This document shows positions 8,951 to 18,990 of a stretch of 64,000 nucleotides of DNA, piece by piece. A program made the translations under genes and the position numbers. Origin of the DNA: an uncultured Litoreibacter sp. (GTDB lineage Bacteria > Pseudomonadota > Alphaproteobacteria > Rhodobacterales > Rhodobacteraceae); NCBI GenBank assembly GCA_947493265.1, contig CANLQL010000001.1:124001-188000 (forward strand), written 5' to 3'. The stretch's first letter is position 1. Every line of letters begins with the position of its first letter. The notes under the pieces were generated by a model that worked only from the letters and a program-made list of their open reading frames with translations, was not told the origin of the DNA and made no database searches.

Positions 8951-10156
8951 CTAAACCGACGCGTGGCCGCGTAGCCGGAAGATCAAGGGCATCATCGCCA
9001 GAACCAGAACGGCAGCAAACAGGAACGGCGCGCCCGACAGATACCAGCCCTCCGCATCGACGGAGGCTTGGAACAGGCCGGTCATCACAATTGGCGACAG
9101 GATCGCGGCAACCGATGACAGCGACGCGATCACACCCTGCACGACACCTTGCCTATCTTCGTCGACCTTGTTTGATGCCATTGCCGTCAGCAAGGCCGGG
9201 ACAAGGTCTGACAAAGCTGCGAGCAAAAGGAAGATGACCAAGGCTACGACAGTTCCGGTAAAGCCAAACCCGATCATCCCGATCAGTGCGGATATCATGC
9301 CAAGCATCAGGGTGCGGAAGTCACCCATCCAGTTGATGAAGATCGGCATCAGCCCGCCTTGAACGATCGCCAACAGGACGCCGTAAGCGGCAAGCGACAG
9401 GCCGATGTATAGCGGTGGCCAGCCGAAGACCTCCCGCGTCCAGAAGGCCCAAAGGGTTGGGTAAACCATATTGGCAAACTCAAAGATCAAGATGCAGATC
9501 AGCGGCACCGCAAGCCCCGGCAGTCGAAACGCATCGAAGATGGATTTGAACGGGTTCAGATCCCGTCTGCCGAAGGGCCGACGTTTGTCAGGTGTTAGGC
9601 TCTCTGGCAGCACAAAATATCCGAACACTGCGTTTGCCGCTGAAAGGGCCGCCGCAATCCAGAACGGCGCCGTGACACTGATCTCGGCCGCCAATCCGCC
9701 AATTGCCGGGCCAAGTACAAAGCCAATGCCGAAGGCGGCACCGATAAGGCCAAAGTTCGCCGCCTTCTCTTTCGGGGCGGAGATATCAGCAATATAGGCG
9801 GTTGCGGTGATGTAGGTCGCACCTGCAAGACCCGCGAGCGTGCGTCCAACAAGAAGCAACCAAAAGCTGTCTGCCAGCGCCATGATGACGTAATCCACCG
9901 CCAGCATCACCAGTGCAGCGATCAGAATTGGCCTGCGCCCAACCGCGTCAGAAATACTTCCGACGACGGGGCCGCAGAGGAAAAGCGCGCCTGCATAGGC
10001 GGCCATCAGAAGCCCGCCCCAAAAAGCGCCCTGTCCGGTGTTGCCCGCACCCACCCGATCCATCAGGTCAGGCATAATGGGGAACACGATGCCAATACCA
10101 ATGGCATCGATCATCAGTGTGATCAGGATGAAAACTATGGCGCGATTTTTGAACAT
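8951..10156 (-). CDS. MFS efflux transporter, TetA-like (DHA1 family)
   Basis: A 401-residue, 12-helix major facilitator. The N-terminus (LITLMIDAIGIGIVFPIMPD) and motif A-like loop (GSISDAVGRRPILI) are those of the class A/B/C tetracycline efflux proteins and their chromosomal relatives, which export drugs in exchange for protons. RTLAGLAGATYITATAYIAD corresponds to the antiporter motif C region. Resemblance to TetA does not prove tetracycline transport, since environmental homologues usually have unknown substrates. It lies downstream of gcvP on the same strand, separated by a possible terminator. Confidence 0.85.
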   Translation of the reverse strand: MFKNRAIVFILITLMIDAIGIGIVFPIMPDLMDRVGAGNTGQGAFWGGLLMAAYAGALFLCGPVVGSISDAVGRRPILIAALVMLAVDYVIMALADSFWLLLVGRTLAGLAGATYITATAYIADISAPKEKAANFGLIGAAFGIGFVLGPAIGGLAAEISVTAPFWIAAALSAANAVFGYFVLPESLTPDKRRPFGRRDLNPFKSIFDAFRLPGLAVPLICILIFEFANMVYPTLWAFWTREVFGWPPLYIGLSLAAYGVLLAIVQGGLMPIFINWMGDFRTLMLGMISALIGMIGFGFTGTVVALVIFLLLAALSDLVPALLTAMASNKVDEDRQGVVQGVIASLSSVAAILSPIVMTGLFQASVDAEGWYLSGAPFLFAAVLVLAMMPLIFRLRGHASV

Positions 10157-10192
10157 ATCACCCTATCGAACAGGGCCTTGGGCAACGCAAGA

Positions 10193-10226
10193 CAAAAGCG
10201 CCCCCACCGGAAACGACAGCGCCTTT
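10193..10226 (-). terminator. Possible Rho-independent terminator after gcvP
   Basis: On the minus strand AAAGGCGCT pairs imperfectly (two G-U pairs) with GGGCGCTTTT about 15 bases later, and the stem runs into a short T tract. It sits 45 bases beyond the gcvP stop. The stem is modest, so the call is tentative. Confidence 0.4.
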
Positions 10227-10270
10227 GGCCAAGCGTTGAACAGAAATTTGTGCCTGAGAGGCGGCTTTAA

Positions 10271-13114
10271 CTACTCAGCGGCCTCCGCGTAGTCTTCCAT
10301 CGGCGGACAGGTACAGGTCAGATTTCGATCGCCCCAAACATTGTCGACCCGGTTGACCGGAGGCCAGTATTTGTCGACCCGGAATGCCCCTTGCGGGAAG
10401 CAGCCCATTTCGCGGCTATAGGGGCGATCCCAATCTCGGACCAGATCTTCCATTGTATGCGGTGCGTTCTTCAACGGATTGTTTTCCGCATCGATTTCAC
10501 CGTCTTCAATTGCACGAATTTCCGCCCGGATTCCAAGCATGGCATCGCAGAAGCGATCAAGCTCGGCCTTAGTTTCGGATTCGGTGGGCTCAACCATCAA
10601 CGTACCAGCAACAGGCCAAGACATTGTTGGGGCATGGAACCCGCAATCGCTAAGACGTTTGGCGATATCATCCACCGTCACGTGTGCGCTGTCGGCAAAA
10701 GGGCGAGTGTCGATGATACATTCATGCGCAACACGGCCAGATGGGCCTTTGTAGAGCACGTCAAACGCCCCTTCGAGCCGCTTTGCAATGTAGTTTGCAT
10801 TCAGGATCGCAACGCGCGTTGCTTGCGTCAGCCCCTCACCACCCATCATCAGGCAATACGCCCATGATATCGGCAGCAAAGATGGGGAGCCGAACGCAGC
10901 CGCAGAAACAGCACCCTCACCAGTGGTCGGATCGCCCGGCAGATGCGGGATTAAGTGATCCTTCACACCAATCGGACCCATGCCAGGGCCGCCGCCGCCA
11001 TGCGGGATGCAGAAGGTTTTGTGCAAGTTCAGATGGCTGACATCGCCCCCCAAATCGCCGGGGCGCGAAAGGCCAACCATCGCGTTCATATTTGCACCAT
11101 CGATATAGACCTGCCCGCCGGCCTCATGGGTGGTCTGGCAGACATCGATCACGGTTTCCTCAAACACGCCGTGGGTCGAGGGATAGGTGATCATGCAGCC
11201 CGCAAGGTTTTCGCGATGCTGTTCGACCTTGGCTTTGAAGTCCTCGAGGTCAATATCACCGTTGCCCGCAGATTTCACTGGCACGACCTTCCATCCCACC
11301 ATTTGGGCAGAGGCTGGGTTCGTGCCATGCGCGCTCATCGGGATAAGGCAAATGTTGCGGTGCCCTTCCCCATTGGCACGGTGATATCCAGCGATGGTCA
11401 AAAGACCCGCATATTCGCCTTGCGCGCCCGAGTTGGGCTGCATCGAAATTGCGTCATAGCCGGTGACATCACAAAGCTTCGACGACAGGTCGTCGATCAT
11501 CTCGGCGTAGCCTTCGGCTTGATCTTTGGGACAATACGGATGCAGCAAAGAGAATTCGCGCCAGCTGACAGGCATCATTTCCGCGGCAGAGTTCAGCTTC
11601 ATCGTGCAAGATCCAAGCGGGATCATTGCACGGTCCAACGCAAGGTCGCGATCCGCAAGACGCCGCATATAGCGCATCATCTCTGTCTCGGCGCGGTTCA
11701 TGTGGAAGACGGGATGGGTCAGAAACTCGGTCTTTCGAACCAGCTTTTCCGGCATGTTGTAATGCGGTGTGTAGTCCTTGTCCTGACGGTCGATCCCAAA
11801 GGCGCGCCAGACCTTTTCAACAGTTGCCGGGCGCGTGCGTTCGTCCAGTGTAATACCGATTTTTGTTTCACCAACTGCGCGCAGGTTTACCCCTTCATCC
11901 ACAGCTGATTTCATCACTGCAGCCTGCAACGGACCGACATCAACCGTAATCGTGTCGAAGAACGTGGCCGGGCGCACATCAAAGCCACCCTGCTTGAGCC
12001 CTTCCGCCAAGCGCGCTGTCTTGCGGTGAATCCGCTGCGCAATTGCTTTGAGACCTTCCGGGCCATGAAACACGGCATAGAAACCTGCCATCACAGCCAA
12101 AAGCGCTTGTGCCGTACAGACATTCGATGTCGCCTTCTCGCGTCGGATATGCTGTTCGCGAGTCTGAAGGCTCAACCGGTATGCGCGGTTTCCGTGGCTG
12201 TCGATAGACACGCCAACAATCCGGCCTGGCATGTTGCGGGCATAGCTTGCTTTCGTTGCCATATAAGCGGCATGTGGGCCGCCATATCCGATCGGTACAC
12301 CGAAGCGCTGCGTCGTGCCGACAGCGATATCTGCGCCCATCGCACCCGGTTCTTTCAAGAGCGTCAGCGACAGTGGATCAGCCGAGATGATCCCAATGGC
12401 ATTGTGTTCATGCAGGGCTGCAATCGGATCGGTAAAATCACGAAGGTGCCCATGGGTGCCAGGGAATTGGAAGATTGCGCCAAAGACCGCTTCGGCGTCC
12501 AAATCGTCCGGGCTACCAACGATAACCTGGATACCCAAAGGTTGGGCCCGCGTTTTCATCACGGCGATATTCTGTGGATGACAGTTTTCATCGACAAAGA
12601 AGCTGGTCGCTTTCGATTTTCCAACCCGCTGCGCCATTGTCATCGCTTCGGCACAAGCGGTTGCTTCGTCCAGCAAAGACGCGTTTGCGATCTCCAGACC
12701 GGTCAGGTCAGACACCATCGTCTGGAAGTTCAACAAGGCCTCAAGCCGACCCTGACTGATTTCCGGCTGGTAAGGGGTATAGGCCGTGTACCACGCCGGG
12801 TTTTCCAGAATGTTGCGTTGAATAACAGGCGGGGTGACCGTGCCGTGATAGCCCTGCCCGATCAACGACGTCAGCACCTTGTTCTTTGATGCGGTCACCC
12901 GCATGTAGTGCAGAAGCTCCCGTTCCGACTTGGCCTTGCCAAAATCCAAGGGTTCTTTCTGGCGGATCTTGCTTGGCAGAGTATCCGCAATCAAGGCGTC
13001 AAGATCCTTCGCGCCTACAACGTTCAGCATCTCCTGCATCTCGACCGGGCTTGGGCCGATATGGCGACGGTTTGCAAAATCATATGGCAGGTAGTCCGTA
13101 GGCGTGAAGGTCAT
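10271..13114 (-). CDS. gcvP: Glycine dehydrogenase (decarboxylating), P-protein
   Basis: The PLP-dependent P-protein of the glycine cleavage system, which decarboxylates glycine and passes the aminomethyl group to the lipoyl arm of GcvH. At 947 residues it is the single-chain form, with both halves fused. The PLP lysine is K699 in [18 protein letters not shown], the classic glycine-rich P-protein motif. The N-terminal half begins [15 protein letters not shown], as usual. It is the last gene of gcvT-gcvH-gcvP, 11 bases after gcvH, under control of the upstream glycine riboswitch. Confidence 0.97.
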   Translation of the reverse strand: MTFTPTDYLPYDFANRRHIGPSPVEMQEMLNVVGAKDLDALIADTLPSKIRQKEPLDFGKAKSERELLHYMRVTASKNKVLTSLIGQGYHGTVTPPVIQRNILENPAWYTAYTPYQPEISQGRLEALLNFQTMVSDLTGLEIANASLLDEATACAEAMTMAQRVGKSKATSFFVDENCHPQNIAVMKTRAQPLGIQVIVGSPDDLDAEAVFGAIFQFPGTHGHLRDFTDPIAALHEHNAIGIISADPLSLTLLKEPGAMGADIAVGTTQRFGVPIGYGGPHAAYMATKASYARNMPGRIVGVSIDSHGNRAYRLSLQTREQHIRREKATSNVCTAQALLAVMAGFYAVFHGPEGLKAIAQRIHRKTARLAEGLKQGGFDVRPATFFDTITVDVGPLQAAVMKSAVDEGVNLRAVGETKIGITLDERTRPATVEKVWRAFGIDRQDKDYTPHYNMPEKLVRKTEFLTHPVFHMNRAETEMMRYMRRLADRDLALDRAMIPLGSCTMKLNSAAEMMPVSWREFSLLHPYCPKDQAEGYAEMIDDLSSKLCDVTGYDAISMQPNSGAQGEYAGLLTIAGYHRANGEGHRNICLIPMSAHGTNPASAQMVGWKVVPVKSAGNGDIDLEDFKAKVEQHRENLAGCMITYPSTHGVFEETVIDVCQTTHEAGGQVYIDGANMNAMVGLSRPGDLGGDVSHLNLHKTFCIPHGGGGPGMGPIGVKDHLIPHLPGDPTTGEGAVSAAAFGSPSLLPISWAYCLMMGGEGLTQATRVAILNANYIAKRLEGAFDVLYKGPSGRVAHECIIDTRPFADSAHVTVDDIAKRLSDCGFHAPTMSWPVAGTLMVEPTESETKAELDRFCDAMLGIRAEIRAIEDGEIDAENNPLKNAPHTMEDLVRDWDRPYSREMGCFPQGAFRVDKYWPPVNRVDNVWGDRNLTCTCPPMEDYAEAAE

Positions 13115-13125
13115 GACAAGATCCC

Positions 13126-13485
13126 TTATCCGATAAATGCGTTGTAGGCGGCTTCGTCCATGAGACCTTCAAGTTGCGACGGGTCTGATGCCTTAATCTT
13201 GAAGAACCAGCCTTCCCCGGTCGCGTCCGTGTTTGCCAGTTCGGGGGTAGCGGCCAACGCTTCGTTCACTTCGGTAATTTCGCCATCAATCGGGGCCAGA
13301 ATATCTGATGCCGCCTTTACGCTTTCGATCACGACAATCTCGTCATCCTTGGACACTGTCGCGCCGACCTCTGGAAGTTCCACGAAAACCAGATCGCCAA
13401 GTTGTTCCGTGGCGTGCTGCGTAATACCAACGACATAGACGTCACCATCGGCGCGCAGCCATTCGTGTTCTTCAGTAAATTGCAT
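13126..13485 (-). CDS. gcvH: Glycine cleavage system H protein
   Basis: A 119-residue lipoyl carrier that shuttles the aminomethyl intermediate between the P, T and L proteins. The lipoylated lysine is K57 in IESVKAASD. The N-terminus ([13 protein letters not shown]) and the glycine/glutamate-rich C-terminus ([13 protein letters not shown]) are standard for the family and the length is normal. It lies 14 bases after gcvT and 11 bases before gcvP, so all three are made from one mRNA. The L-protein (lipoamide dehydrogenase) gene is not in the window, as is common. Confidence 0.97.
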   Translation of the reverse strand: MQFTEEHEWLRADGDVYVVGITQHATEQLGDLVFVELPEVGATVSKDDEIVVIESVKAASDILAPIDGEITEVNEALAATPELANTDATGEGWFFKIKASDPSQLEGLMDEAAYNAFIG

Positions 13486-13499
13486 CTTATTTCTCCCTG

Positions 13500-14624
13500 T
13501 TATCTTTTGAAGTTCGCTTGTGTGAAAGGCATCTTGGAGACCGTAAGCGGTTGGCGTTTGCCGCGAAGGTCGCCGTAAACTGTGGTTCCGGGTGTGGCAT
13601 GTTCTGTCGGTACATATCCCATCGCGACAGGACCCCCTATCGTCGGCCCAAAGCCGCCCGATGTGATCGTTCCAATAGGGTCGGTTGCGTCTTGGGATGC
13701 GAACAACACAACACCTTCTCGCATCGGGGCGCGGCCTTCTGGAAGCAGTCCGACGCGCTTGCGCGGGGCCCCATTTCGCATCTGTTCGAAAATGATGTCA
13801 GCGCCCGGAAATCCGCCCGCGCGGTCGCCCCCTGCCCGGCGCACTTTCTGAATTGCCCAGGTCAGCGCCCCTTCGACCGGTGTGGTGTCCGCGTCGATAT
13901 CATGACCGTAAAGGCAAAGGCCGCCTTCCAGGCGCAGCGAGTCGCGCGCGCCCAGACCAATGGCTTCGACATCCGGATGCGACAACAAAAATCTGGCAAG
14001 ACCTTCAGCCGCGTCTGCAGGAACAGAAATCTCGTAGCCATCTTCCCCGGTATAGCCGGAACGGGACACCCAAGTCTCAACGCCATTCAGATCGAGCGTC
14101 GCAACATCCATGAAATTCATATCGCGCGCAGCCGGGTTCAGGTCAGCCAAAACCGCCTCGGACGCCGGGCCTTGTAGCGCAAGAAGCGCGCGGTCGTTGA
14201 TTTGCAAAACGTTCAAATCAGGCTCTAACGCAGCTTTCATATGTGCGATATCAGCCGCCTTACAAGCCGCGTTTACGACCACGAAGACATGGTCGCCGCG
14301 GTTTGCCAGCATCAGATCATCTTCGATGCCGCCCTGCGCGTTTGTAAAGAACCCATAGCGTTGCCTGTTCTCGGCTAGACCAAGGATATCGACCGGGATC
14401 AAGGTTTCCAGACCCGTCGCGGCTGCTTCAAAAGAAGACCCGCGGACGATCACCTGCCCCATGTGGCTGACATCAAACAAACCGGCTTTTTCGCGCGTGT
14501 GCTGGTGTTCCTTCATCACACCCAGACCGTATTGAACTGGCATGTCATAGCCTGCAAACGGAACCATCTTGGCCCCAAGTTCAACATGCAGAGCATGAAG
14601 CGGAGTTCGTAGAAGATCTGCCAT
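13500..14624 (-). CDS. gcvT: Glycine cleavage system T protein (aminomethyltransferase)
   Basis: A 374-residue folate-binding aminomethyltransferase that releases ammonia and makes 5,10-methylene-THF. Family marks include [20 protein letters not shown] near the N-terminus, [22 protein letters not shown] in the middle and [19 protein letters not shown]. The frame also offers a GTG one codon earlier (14627), but the ATG at 14624 is preferred. It is the first gene of the gcv operon. The leader between the riboswitch and this start is about 80 bases and appears non-coding. Confidence 0.96.
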   Translation of the reverse strand: MADLLRTPLHALHVELGAKMVPFAGYDMPVQYGLGVMKEHQHTREKAGLFDVSHMGQVIVRGSSFEAAATGLETLIPVDILGLAENRQRYGFFTNAQGGIEDDLMLANRGDHVFVVVNAACKAADIAHMKAALEPDLNVLQINDRALLALQGPASEAVLADLNPAARDMNFMDVATLDLNGVETWVSRSGYTGEDGYEISVPADAAEGLARFLLSHPDVEAIGLGARDSLRLEGGLCLYGHDIDADTTPVEGALTWAIQKVRRAGGDRAGGFPGADIIFEQMRNGAPRKRVGLLPEGRAPMREGVVLFASQDATDPIGTITSGGFGPTIGGPVAMGYVPTEHATPGTTVYGDLRGKRQPLTVSKMPFTQANFKR

Positions 14625-14704
14625 CACAATTCGCCTTCACTTGCCGGCGAGATTTTTGTGAAAATCAAGCGGCACCACATTTGCGCACGGCTTGCCCTGC
14701 GCGT

Positions 14705-14870
14705 CGGTGCCTCCTCTGTCCGGGTGCCTGAGATCGTTATCCCTTCGGCGGGTGCATGTGGCACCACTCTCCAGAGTTTCGTATCCTGATGTCGGTTCTT
14801 TAGCCTGAGAGATTCCGAGGCGGTTGCTCCTTCGGCACCAGAAAACTGGTTCTCCCAACATCTGTCCTGA
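14705..14870 (-). promoter_or_regulatory. Tandem glycine riboswitch in the gcvTHP leader
   Basis: Read on the minus strand, two glycine aptamers follow each other. The first (about 14868-14788) has GGGAGAACC, then GTGCCGAAGGAGCAA, then TCTCTCAGGCTAAAG. The second (about 14777-14712) has TCTGGAGAGTGG, then CGCCGAAGGGATAACG, then ATCTCAGGCACCCGGACAGA. The paired CCGAAGG and CTCAGGC blocks are the diagnostic core of each aptamer. In other bacteria this element switches on gcv expression when glycine is abundant. The rest of the 370-base gap from gcvT to the tRNA gene shows no gene; it should hold the operon promoter. Confidence 0.92.
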
Positions 14871-14997
14871 ATATTTCGTATCGGAAACACCCATGAACAG
14901 GCAAGTCACAATTTTGAAAACCTATCAACAGACTGCGGAACCGAGCCACCGGGACCCGTATCCGGCAACATTCCTACAGACGAAAGAAATGGGAAAA

Positions 14998-15073
14998 TGG
15001 TGAGCCCTGCAGGGTTCGAACCTGCGACCTACTGATTAAAAGTCAGCCGCTCTACCAACTGAGCTAAGGGCCC
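14998..15073 (-). tRNA. tRNA-Lys (anticodon TTT)
   Basis: A complete cloverleaf on the minus strand. The acceptor stem GGGCCCT pairs with AGGGCTC, with discriminator A and an encoded CCA end (14998-15000). The D arm is AGCTCAGTTGGTAGAGC, the anticodon loop CTTTTAA carries TTT (15038-15040), and the T arm is GCAGGTTCGAACCCTGC. It lies between the gcv leader and dapF. Confidence 0.97.
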
Positions 15074-15181
15074 TCACTGAGGGGCCTAATTAGAAAGGTC
15101 GCCTAAGCAGGTCAACCCCAAAAGCGGTGGTTTTCCTGCGGCATCTTTCAAACGCTCCCCTTCCGGTCTATATCCGCGCCT

Positions 15182-16018
15182 ATGCAAGGTGAAACGACTC
15201 ATCCTGGCCTGCCGTTCATGAAGATGCACGGGCTTGGCAATGACTTCGTGGTGATTGACCAACGAAGCGGTGAAGACGTGGTTACACCGGACTTGGCGCG
15301 TGCCCTCGGCGATCGTCATCGCGGTGTGGGCTTTGATCAGCTTGCAGTTTTGTCGAATAGCGCTGACGCCGACATTGCATTGACCTTTTATAACACCGAC
15401 GGCTCCCTGTCTGCTGCGTGCGGAAACGCGACGCGCTGCATCGCACGGTTTGAGATGGAACGGAGCGGCGCGACTGAAATGACCTTGGTGACAGAACGGG
15501 GCATTTTGCACGCGCAAGATGCCGGAAAGGGTCTAACCCGCGTGAATATGGGCCAGCCGCTGCTCGAATGGCACGAAATTCCTTTGGCTGAGGCGGTCGA
15601 TACGCTAACGCTTCCTATCTCAGGCGATCCGGTCGCGACGGGTATGGGCAACCCGCATTGCACGTTCTTTGTCGATGACGCGGACGCGATTGATCTGGAA
15701 ACCCGTGGCTCCGAGATGGAGCATCACCCGCTGTTCCCGGAACGAACCAATGTGCAGTTTGCCCACGTTGTCGGCACTGATCATTTGCGGATGCGGGTTT
15801 GGGAACGTGGGGTCGGTGTCACCCTGGCCTCAGGCTCATCATCTTGCGCTGTGTGCGTTGCTGCGGCCCGCCGCGGACTTACCGGACGGGACGTGAAAAT
15901 CGACCTAGACGGCGGTTCGATTTGGGTCGAATGGCGCGATGATGGTGTCTGGATGACCGGCGAAACCCGCCATGTCTTTTCCGGAACGCTGACACCTGAG
16001 TTTTTGGCCTCCCTATGA
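15182..16018 (+). CDS. dapF: Diaminopimelate epimerase-like protein (DapF) with altered second catalytic cysteine
   Basis: A 278-residue DapF-family protein, expected to interconvert LL- and meso-diaminopimelate for lysine and peptidoglycan synthesis. Conserved parts are [13 protein letters not shown], the first catalytic cysteine C80 ([10 protein letters not shown]), H159 ([10 protein letters not shown]) and E208 (VWERG). The second catalytic motif, normally GET-x-ACG-(T/S)-GAC, reads [11 protein letters not shown]: the catalytic cysteine aligns with S217 and the glutamate of GET with V213. This may be a lineage-wide variant or point to a different substrate. The start could also be the ATG at 15218, just before KMHGLG. 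It overlaps mtaB by four bases. Confidence 0.88.
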   Translation: MQGETTHPGLPFMKMHGLGNDFVVIDQRSGEDVVTPDLARALGDRHRGVGFDQLAVLSNSADADIALTFYNTDGSLSAACGNATRCIARFEMERSGATEMTLVTERGILHAQDAGKGLTRVNMGQPLLEWHEIPLAEAVDTLTLPISGDPVATGMGNPHCTFFVDDADAIDLETRGSEMEHHPLFPERTNVQFAHVVGTDHLRMRVWERGVGVTLASGSSSCAVCVAAARRGLTGRDVKIDLDGGSIWVEWRDDGVWMTGETRHVFSGTLTPEFLASL

Positions 16019-17268
16019 CCGCCCCAGTTTTCACCAATCATGGGTGCCGTTTGAACGCCTATGAGACCGAAGCTATGCGCGAATTGACAGCGCAGGCCGG
16101 GCTTGAAAATGCGGTGATCGTGAACACCTGTGCTGTCACGGCGGAGGCTGTTCGCAAGGCGCGGCAAGATATCCGCAAACTTCGCAAACAGCACCCGGAT
16201 GCGCGTCTTATCGTGACAGGGTGCGCCGCGCAGACCGAGCCCGAGACGTTCGAAGCGATGGGCGAAGTCGATTTCGTTGTCGGCAATACAGAAAAGATGG
16301 AATTGCAGACTTGGGCTGAGTTAGGGTCTAATTTCATCGGCGAAACTGAGAAAGTACAAGTCAACGACATCATGTCTGTGACTGAAACCGCATCGCACCT
16401 GATCGATGGTTTCGGAACACGGTCAAGGGCTTACGTGCAAGTTCAAAACGGTTGTGATCACAGGTGTACGTTTTGCATTATTCCGTACGGGCGCGGGAAC
16501 TCCCGATCCGTTCCGGCCGGGGTCGTTGTTGATCAAATCAAGCGGTTGATTGATCGCGGCTTCAACGAGGTCGTCTTAACCGGTGTCGATATGACGTCTT
16601 GGGGCGCGGACCTGCCCGCGCAGCCGAAGCTTGGCGATCTCGTTATGCGGATACTGAAACTTGTCCCTGATCTGCCACGGCTGCGCATCAGCTCCATCGA
16701 TTCTATCGAGGTCGATGACGCGTTGATGCAGGCAATCGCCACAGAGCCCAGATTGATGCCGCATCTTCACCTGAGCCTTCAAGCCGGTGACGACATGATC
16801 CTGAAGCGCATGAAGCGGCGGCATCTCCGGGATGACGCAATCCGCTTCTGTGAAGATGCCCGCGCGCTCCGGCCTGAGCTGACCTTCGGGGCCGACATCA
16901 TCGCTGGTTTTCCGACAGAAACCGATGAGATGTTTGAGAACTCTCTCAAATTGGTCACTGATTGCGATCTGACATGGCTGCATATCTTCCCCTACTCAAA
17001 ACGTGACGGCACACCGGCGGCCAAAATGCCCAGTGTCGATGGAAAGAAGATCAAAGAACGTGCCGCAAAACTTCGTCATGCCGGAGAATTGCAGGTCCAA
17101 AAGCATCTGGCGTCGCAGATTGGGCAAACCCACGCTGTATTGCTGGAAAATCCGCATATGGGACGGACACCGCAATTTGCCGAAGTGACGTTTTCTCAGG
17201 CGCAGCCGGAAGGGCAGATCGTCGAAGCCGTCATCAAAGGGCAAGACGGCACCCAGCTGGTCGCATGA
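16015..17268 (+). CDS. mtaB: tRNA t6A37 methylthiotransferase MtaB
   Basis: A 417-residue radical-SAM methylthiotransferase. The N-terminal UPF0004 domain supplies three cysteines ([26 protein letters not shown]) for one Fe-S cluster; the radical-SAM cluster is bound by [20 protein letters not shown]-like C-terminus follows. The N-terminal pattern with NAYE, and the length, place it with MtaB (ms2t6A formation on tRNAs reading ANN codons) rather than MiaB or RimO. The start overlaps the dapF stop and its stop overlaps the next gene, both by four bases, so the three genes are probably co-translated. Confidence 0.9.
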   Translation: MTAPVFTNHGCRLNAYETEAMRELTAQAGLENAVIVNTCAVTAEAVRKARQDIRKLRKQHPDARLIVTGCAAQTEPETFEAMGEVDFVVGNTEKMELQTWAELGSNFIGETEKVQVNDIMSVTETASHLIDGFGTRSRAYVQVQNGCDHRCTFCIIPYGRGNSRSVPAGVVVDQIKRLIDRGFNEVVLTGVDMTSWGADLPAQPKLGDLVMRILKLVPDLPRLRISSIDSIEVDDALMQAIATEPRLMPHLHLSLQAGDDMILKRMKRRHLRDDAIRFCEDARALRPELTFGADIIAGFPTETDEMFENSLKLVTDCDLTWLHIFPYSKRDGTPAAKMPSVDGKKIKERAAKLRHAGELQVQKHLASQIGQTHAVLLENPHMGRTPQFAEVTFSQAQPEGQIVEAVIKGQDGTQLVA

Positions 17269-17891
17269 GCAGGCCGATTCTCTATAGTTTCCGGCGCTGC
17301 CCCTATGCGATGCGGGCGCGGCTTGCGATTGCCTCCGCTGGAATTCAGTGCGAATTGCGCGAAATTCTCTTGCGCGACAAAGCACCGGAATTCTTGGAAG
17401 CCTCCCCCAAAGGGACAGTGCCTGTTGTGGTCGATGATGGCGTTGTCATCGATGAAAGTTACGACGTCATGTTCTGGGCCTTGCGGCAGAATGATCCGGA
17501 AGGCTGGCTATCCGTAAACCAATCAGGATTGGACCTTGTTGCGGAATGTGATGGTCCGTTCAAACAAGCTTTGGACCGTTACAAGTACCCAAACAAATTT
17601 GGATCAGACACAGAGGAAAGCCGCGCCCAAGGGTCGGTATTCCTAGATAAACTAGACTCTATTCTCGCAGAAAACGCTCATCTAGATGGCGAACGCGCAT
17701 CTTTGGTGGACTTTGCGATATTGCCATTCATCCGGCAATTCGCAAATACCGACCGGGCTTGGTTCGACGATCAGGATTGGCCTCACCTTCTCAGGTGGCT
17801 CAACAACTTTCTGGAGAGTGACCGCTTTAAATCTATCATGGACAAGCATCCGAAATGGGTTTCTGGCGACCCCGTGACAGTATTTCCGTAG
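17265..17891 (+). CDS. Glutathione S-transferase-fold protein with CPYA motif
   Basis: A 208-residue protein with an N-terminal thioredoxin-like GST domain (LYSFRRCPYAMRARLAI, C12 at the active-site position; SPKGTVPVVV with the cis-proline) and an all-helical C-terminal domain. A cysteine at this site is typical of glutaredoxin-2-like or Omega/Beta-type GSTs, which favour thiol-disulphide exchange or deglutathionylation over conjugation. It overlaps mtaB by four bases and is followed closely by a second GST gene. Substrate unknown. Confidence 0.85.
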   Translation: MSRPILYSFRRCPYAMRARLAIASAGIQCELREILLRDKAPEFLEASPKGTVPVVVDDGVVIDESYDVMFWALRQNDPEGWLSVNQSGLDLVAECDGPFKQALDRYKYPNKFGSDTEESRAQGSVFLDKLDSILAENAHLDGERASLVDFAILPFIRQFANTDRAWFDDQDWPHLLRWLNNFLESDRFKSIMDKHPKWVSGDPVTVFP

Positions 17892-17965
17892 CGCCGTCAC
17901 CCTTTTCGATTGAACATCGTCCCAGCCACCCTAATCTGGCCGAAATTCTAATGGGAGACATTACG

Positions 17966-18562
17966 ATGAAGCTGTTCGACAACCCCGCCTCACCATTTTG
18001 CCGCAAGGTTCTGGTTCTGGCGCATGAAACAGGCCAGCTGGACCAGATAGAGGTTATGGCCGCGGGCGGATCGCCGGTGGCGTCTGACAACATGCCGAAA
18101 CATATCAACCCGCTTGGAAAAATCCCGACACTTGTGACGGATGACGGCAAAGCACTGTTTGATAGCCGTGTCATCTGTCAGTTCCTTGACGCCCGATCTG
18201 GCGGCAATTTTTACCCAAGCTCGACCCGATTCGACACTTTGGCGATGGAAGCTTTGGGGGATGGCGTGATGGATGCCGCTGTTTTGATGGTTTACGAGGC
18301 TCGGTGCCGGGAAGACGCGATGCAATCATCGGAATGGGTGGAAGCCCAATGGGCCAAGGTTGTTCGGGCGTTAGACGCGTTGGAAGCTGACCTGCCGGGC
18401 ACCGCGATTGATATGGGGCAGATTTCTGTCGCTTGTGCGCTGGGTTATATCGATTTTCGTCATGACGCGCGGTCCTGGAGGGACGGACGTCCAAATTTGG
18501 CCGCTTGGTTTGAGGAAATCAGCAAGCGTCCCAGCATGGCCGCGACCGTCCCTTCTGCATGA
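17966..18562 (+). CDS. Glutathione S-transferase family protein (YibF-like)
   Basis: A 198-residue GST with an N-terminal thioredoxin-fold domain (MKLFDNPASPFCRKVLVLAH; INPLGKIPTLVTDDG; FDSRVICQFLD) and a helical C-terminal domain. The start of the domain resembles E. coli YibF. The frame is open to 17855 inside the previous gene, but the ATG at 17966 has a GGGAG eight bases upstream and begins exactly at the domain edge. Its stop overlaps the next start by four bases. Function is a general guess: glutathione-linked detoxification or thiol chemistry. Confidence 0.85.
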   Translation: MKLFDNPASPFCRKVLVLAHETGQLDQIEVMAAGGSPVASDNMPKHINPLGKIPTLVTDDGKALFDSRVICQFLDARSGGNFYPSSTRFDTLAMEALGDGVMDAAVLMVYEARCREDAMQSSEWVEAQWAKVVRALDALEADLPGTAIDMGQISVACALGYIDFRHDARSWRDGRPNLAAWFEEISKRPSMAATVPSA

Positions 18563-18990
18563 GCTTGAAGATCGCGCGCGTTGGACAGGACGCGCTGCCC
18601 ACATGTCTGTCGATCCGCCGCAAAGTCTTCATTGAAGGACAAGATGTGTCGGAGGCAGAAGAAGTCGACGGCCTTGATCCCGATTGCCTTCAGTATCTTG
18701 TTCATCTGAACGATCAAGCAGTGGCCACCGCGCGTATCCAGCAAATCGGTGACACTGCCAAAATTCAACGTGTGGCCGTATTAGATGAGGCGCGTTCGGC
18801 TGGAATAGGGTCTAAATTGATGCGCTTCATGATCGCCGATATCCAGCGGGATGGTGCCTTCAAAACCATCAAGCTTGGCGCACAGACCCATGCGATTGGA
18901 TTCTATGAAAACCTTGGTTTTACAGCTTTCGGCCCTGAATTTGACGATGCCGGCATCCCGCACCGGGACATGATGTTAAAGCTATCTTAA
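18559..18990 (+). CDS. GNAT-family N-acetyltransferase
   Basis: A 143-residue acetyltransferase of the GNAT fold. The acetyl-CoA loop is in VAVLDEARSAGIGSKLMRFM, followed by the family's FYENLGFTAFG segment. The N-terminal IRRKVFIEGQDVSEAEEVDG is typical of the YjcF/ElaA-like subgroup, whose substrates are mostly unknown. It overlaps the upstream GST by four bases and the convergent trmL tail-to-tail by nine bases, so the two transcripts are partly complementary at their 3' ends. Confidence 0.85.
   Translation: MSLKIARVGQDALPTCLSIRRKVFIEGQDVSEAEEVDGLDPDCLQYLVHLNDQAVATARIQQIGDTAKIQRVAVLDEARSAGIGSKLMRFMIADIQRDGAFKTIKLGAQTHAIGFYENLGFTAFGPEFDDAGIPHRDMMLKLS

Noticed and set aside
8905-9237. A 110-codon plus-strand frame just after putA
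   Set aside because: It overlaps the MFS gene on the other strand, is Arg/Pro-rich and low in complexity, and has no ribosome site.
10245-10275. A GCCTGAGAG string just after the gcvP stop, resembling the CTCTCAGGC core of a glycine riboswitch on the minus strand
   Set aside because: The other required block (CCGAAGG with its stems) is missing around it and part of the region is coding, so it is not an aptamer; the genuine tandem riboswitch is upstream of gcvT.
10955-11908. Long plus-strand frames opposite gcvP (including 12026-12889)
   Set aside because: gcvP is certain from its conserved sequence; the opposite frames show no protein family features.
14637-14909. Two overlapping short frames on the minus strand across the gcv leader
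   Set aside because: They read through the riboswitch aptamers, whose conservation is at RNA level; no ribosome site or protein family is evident.
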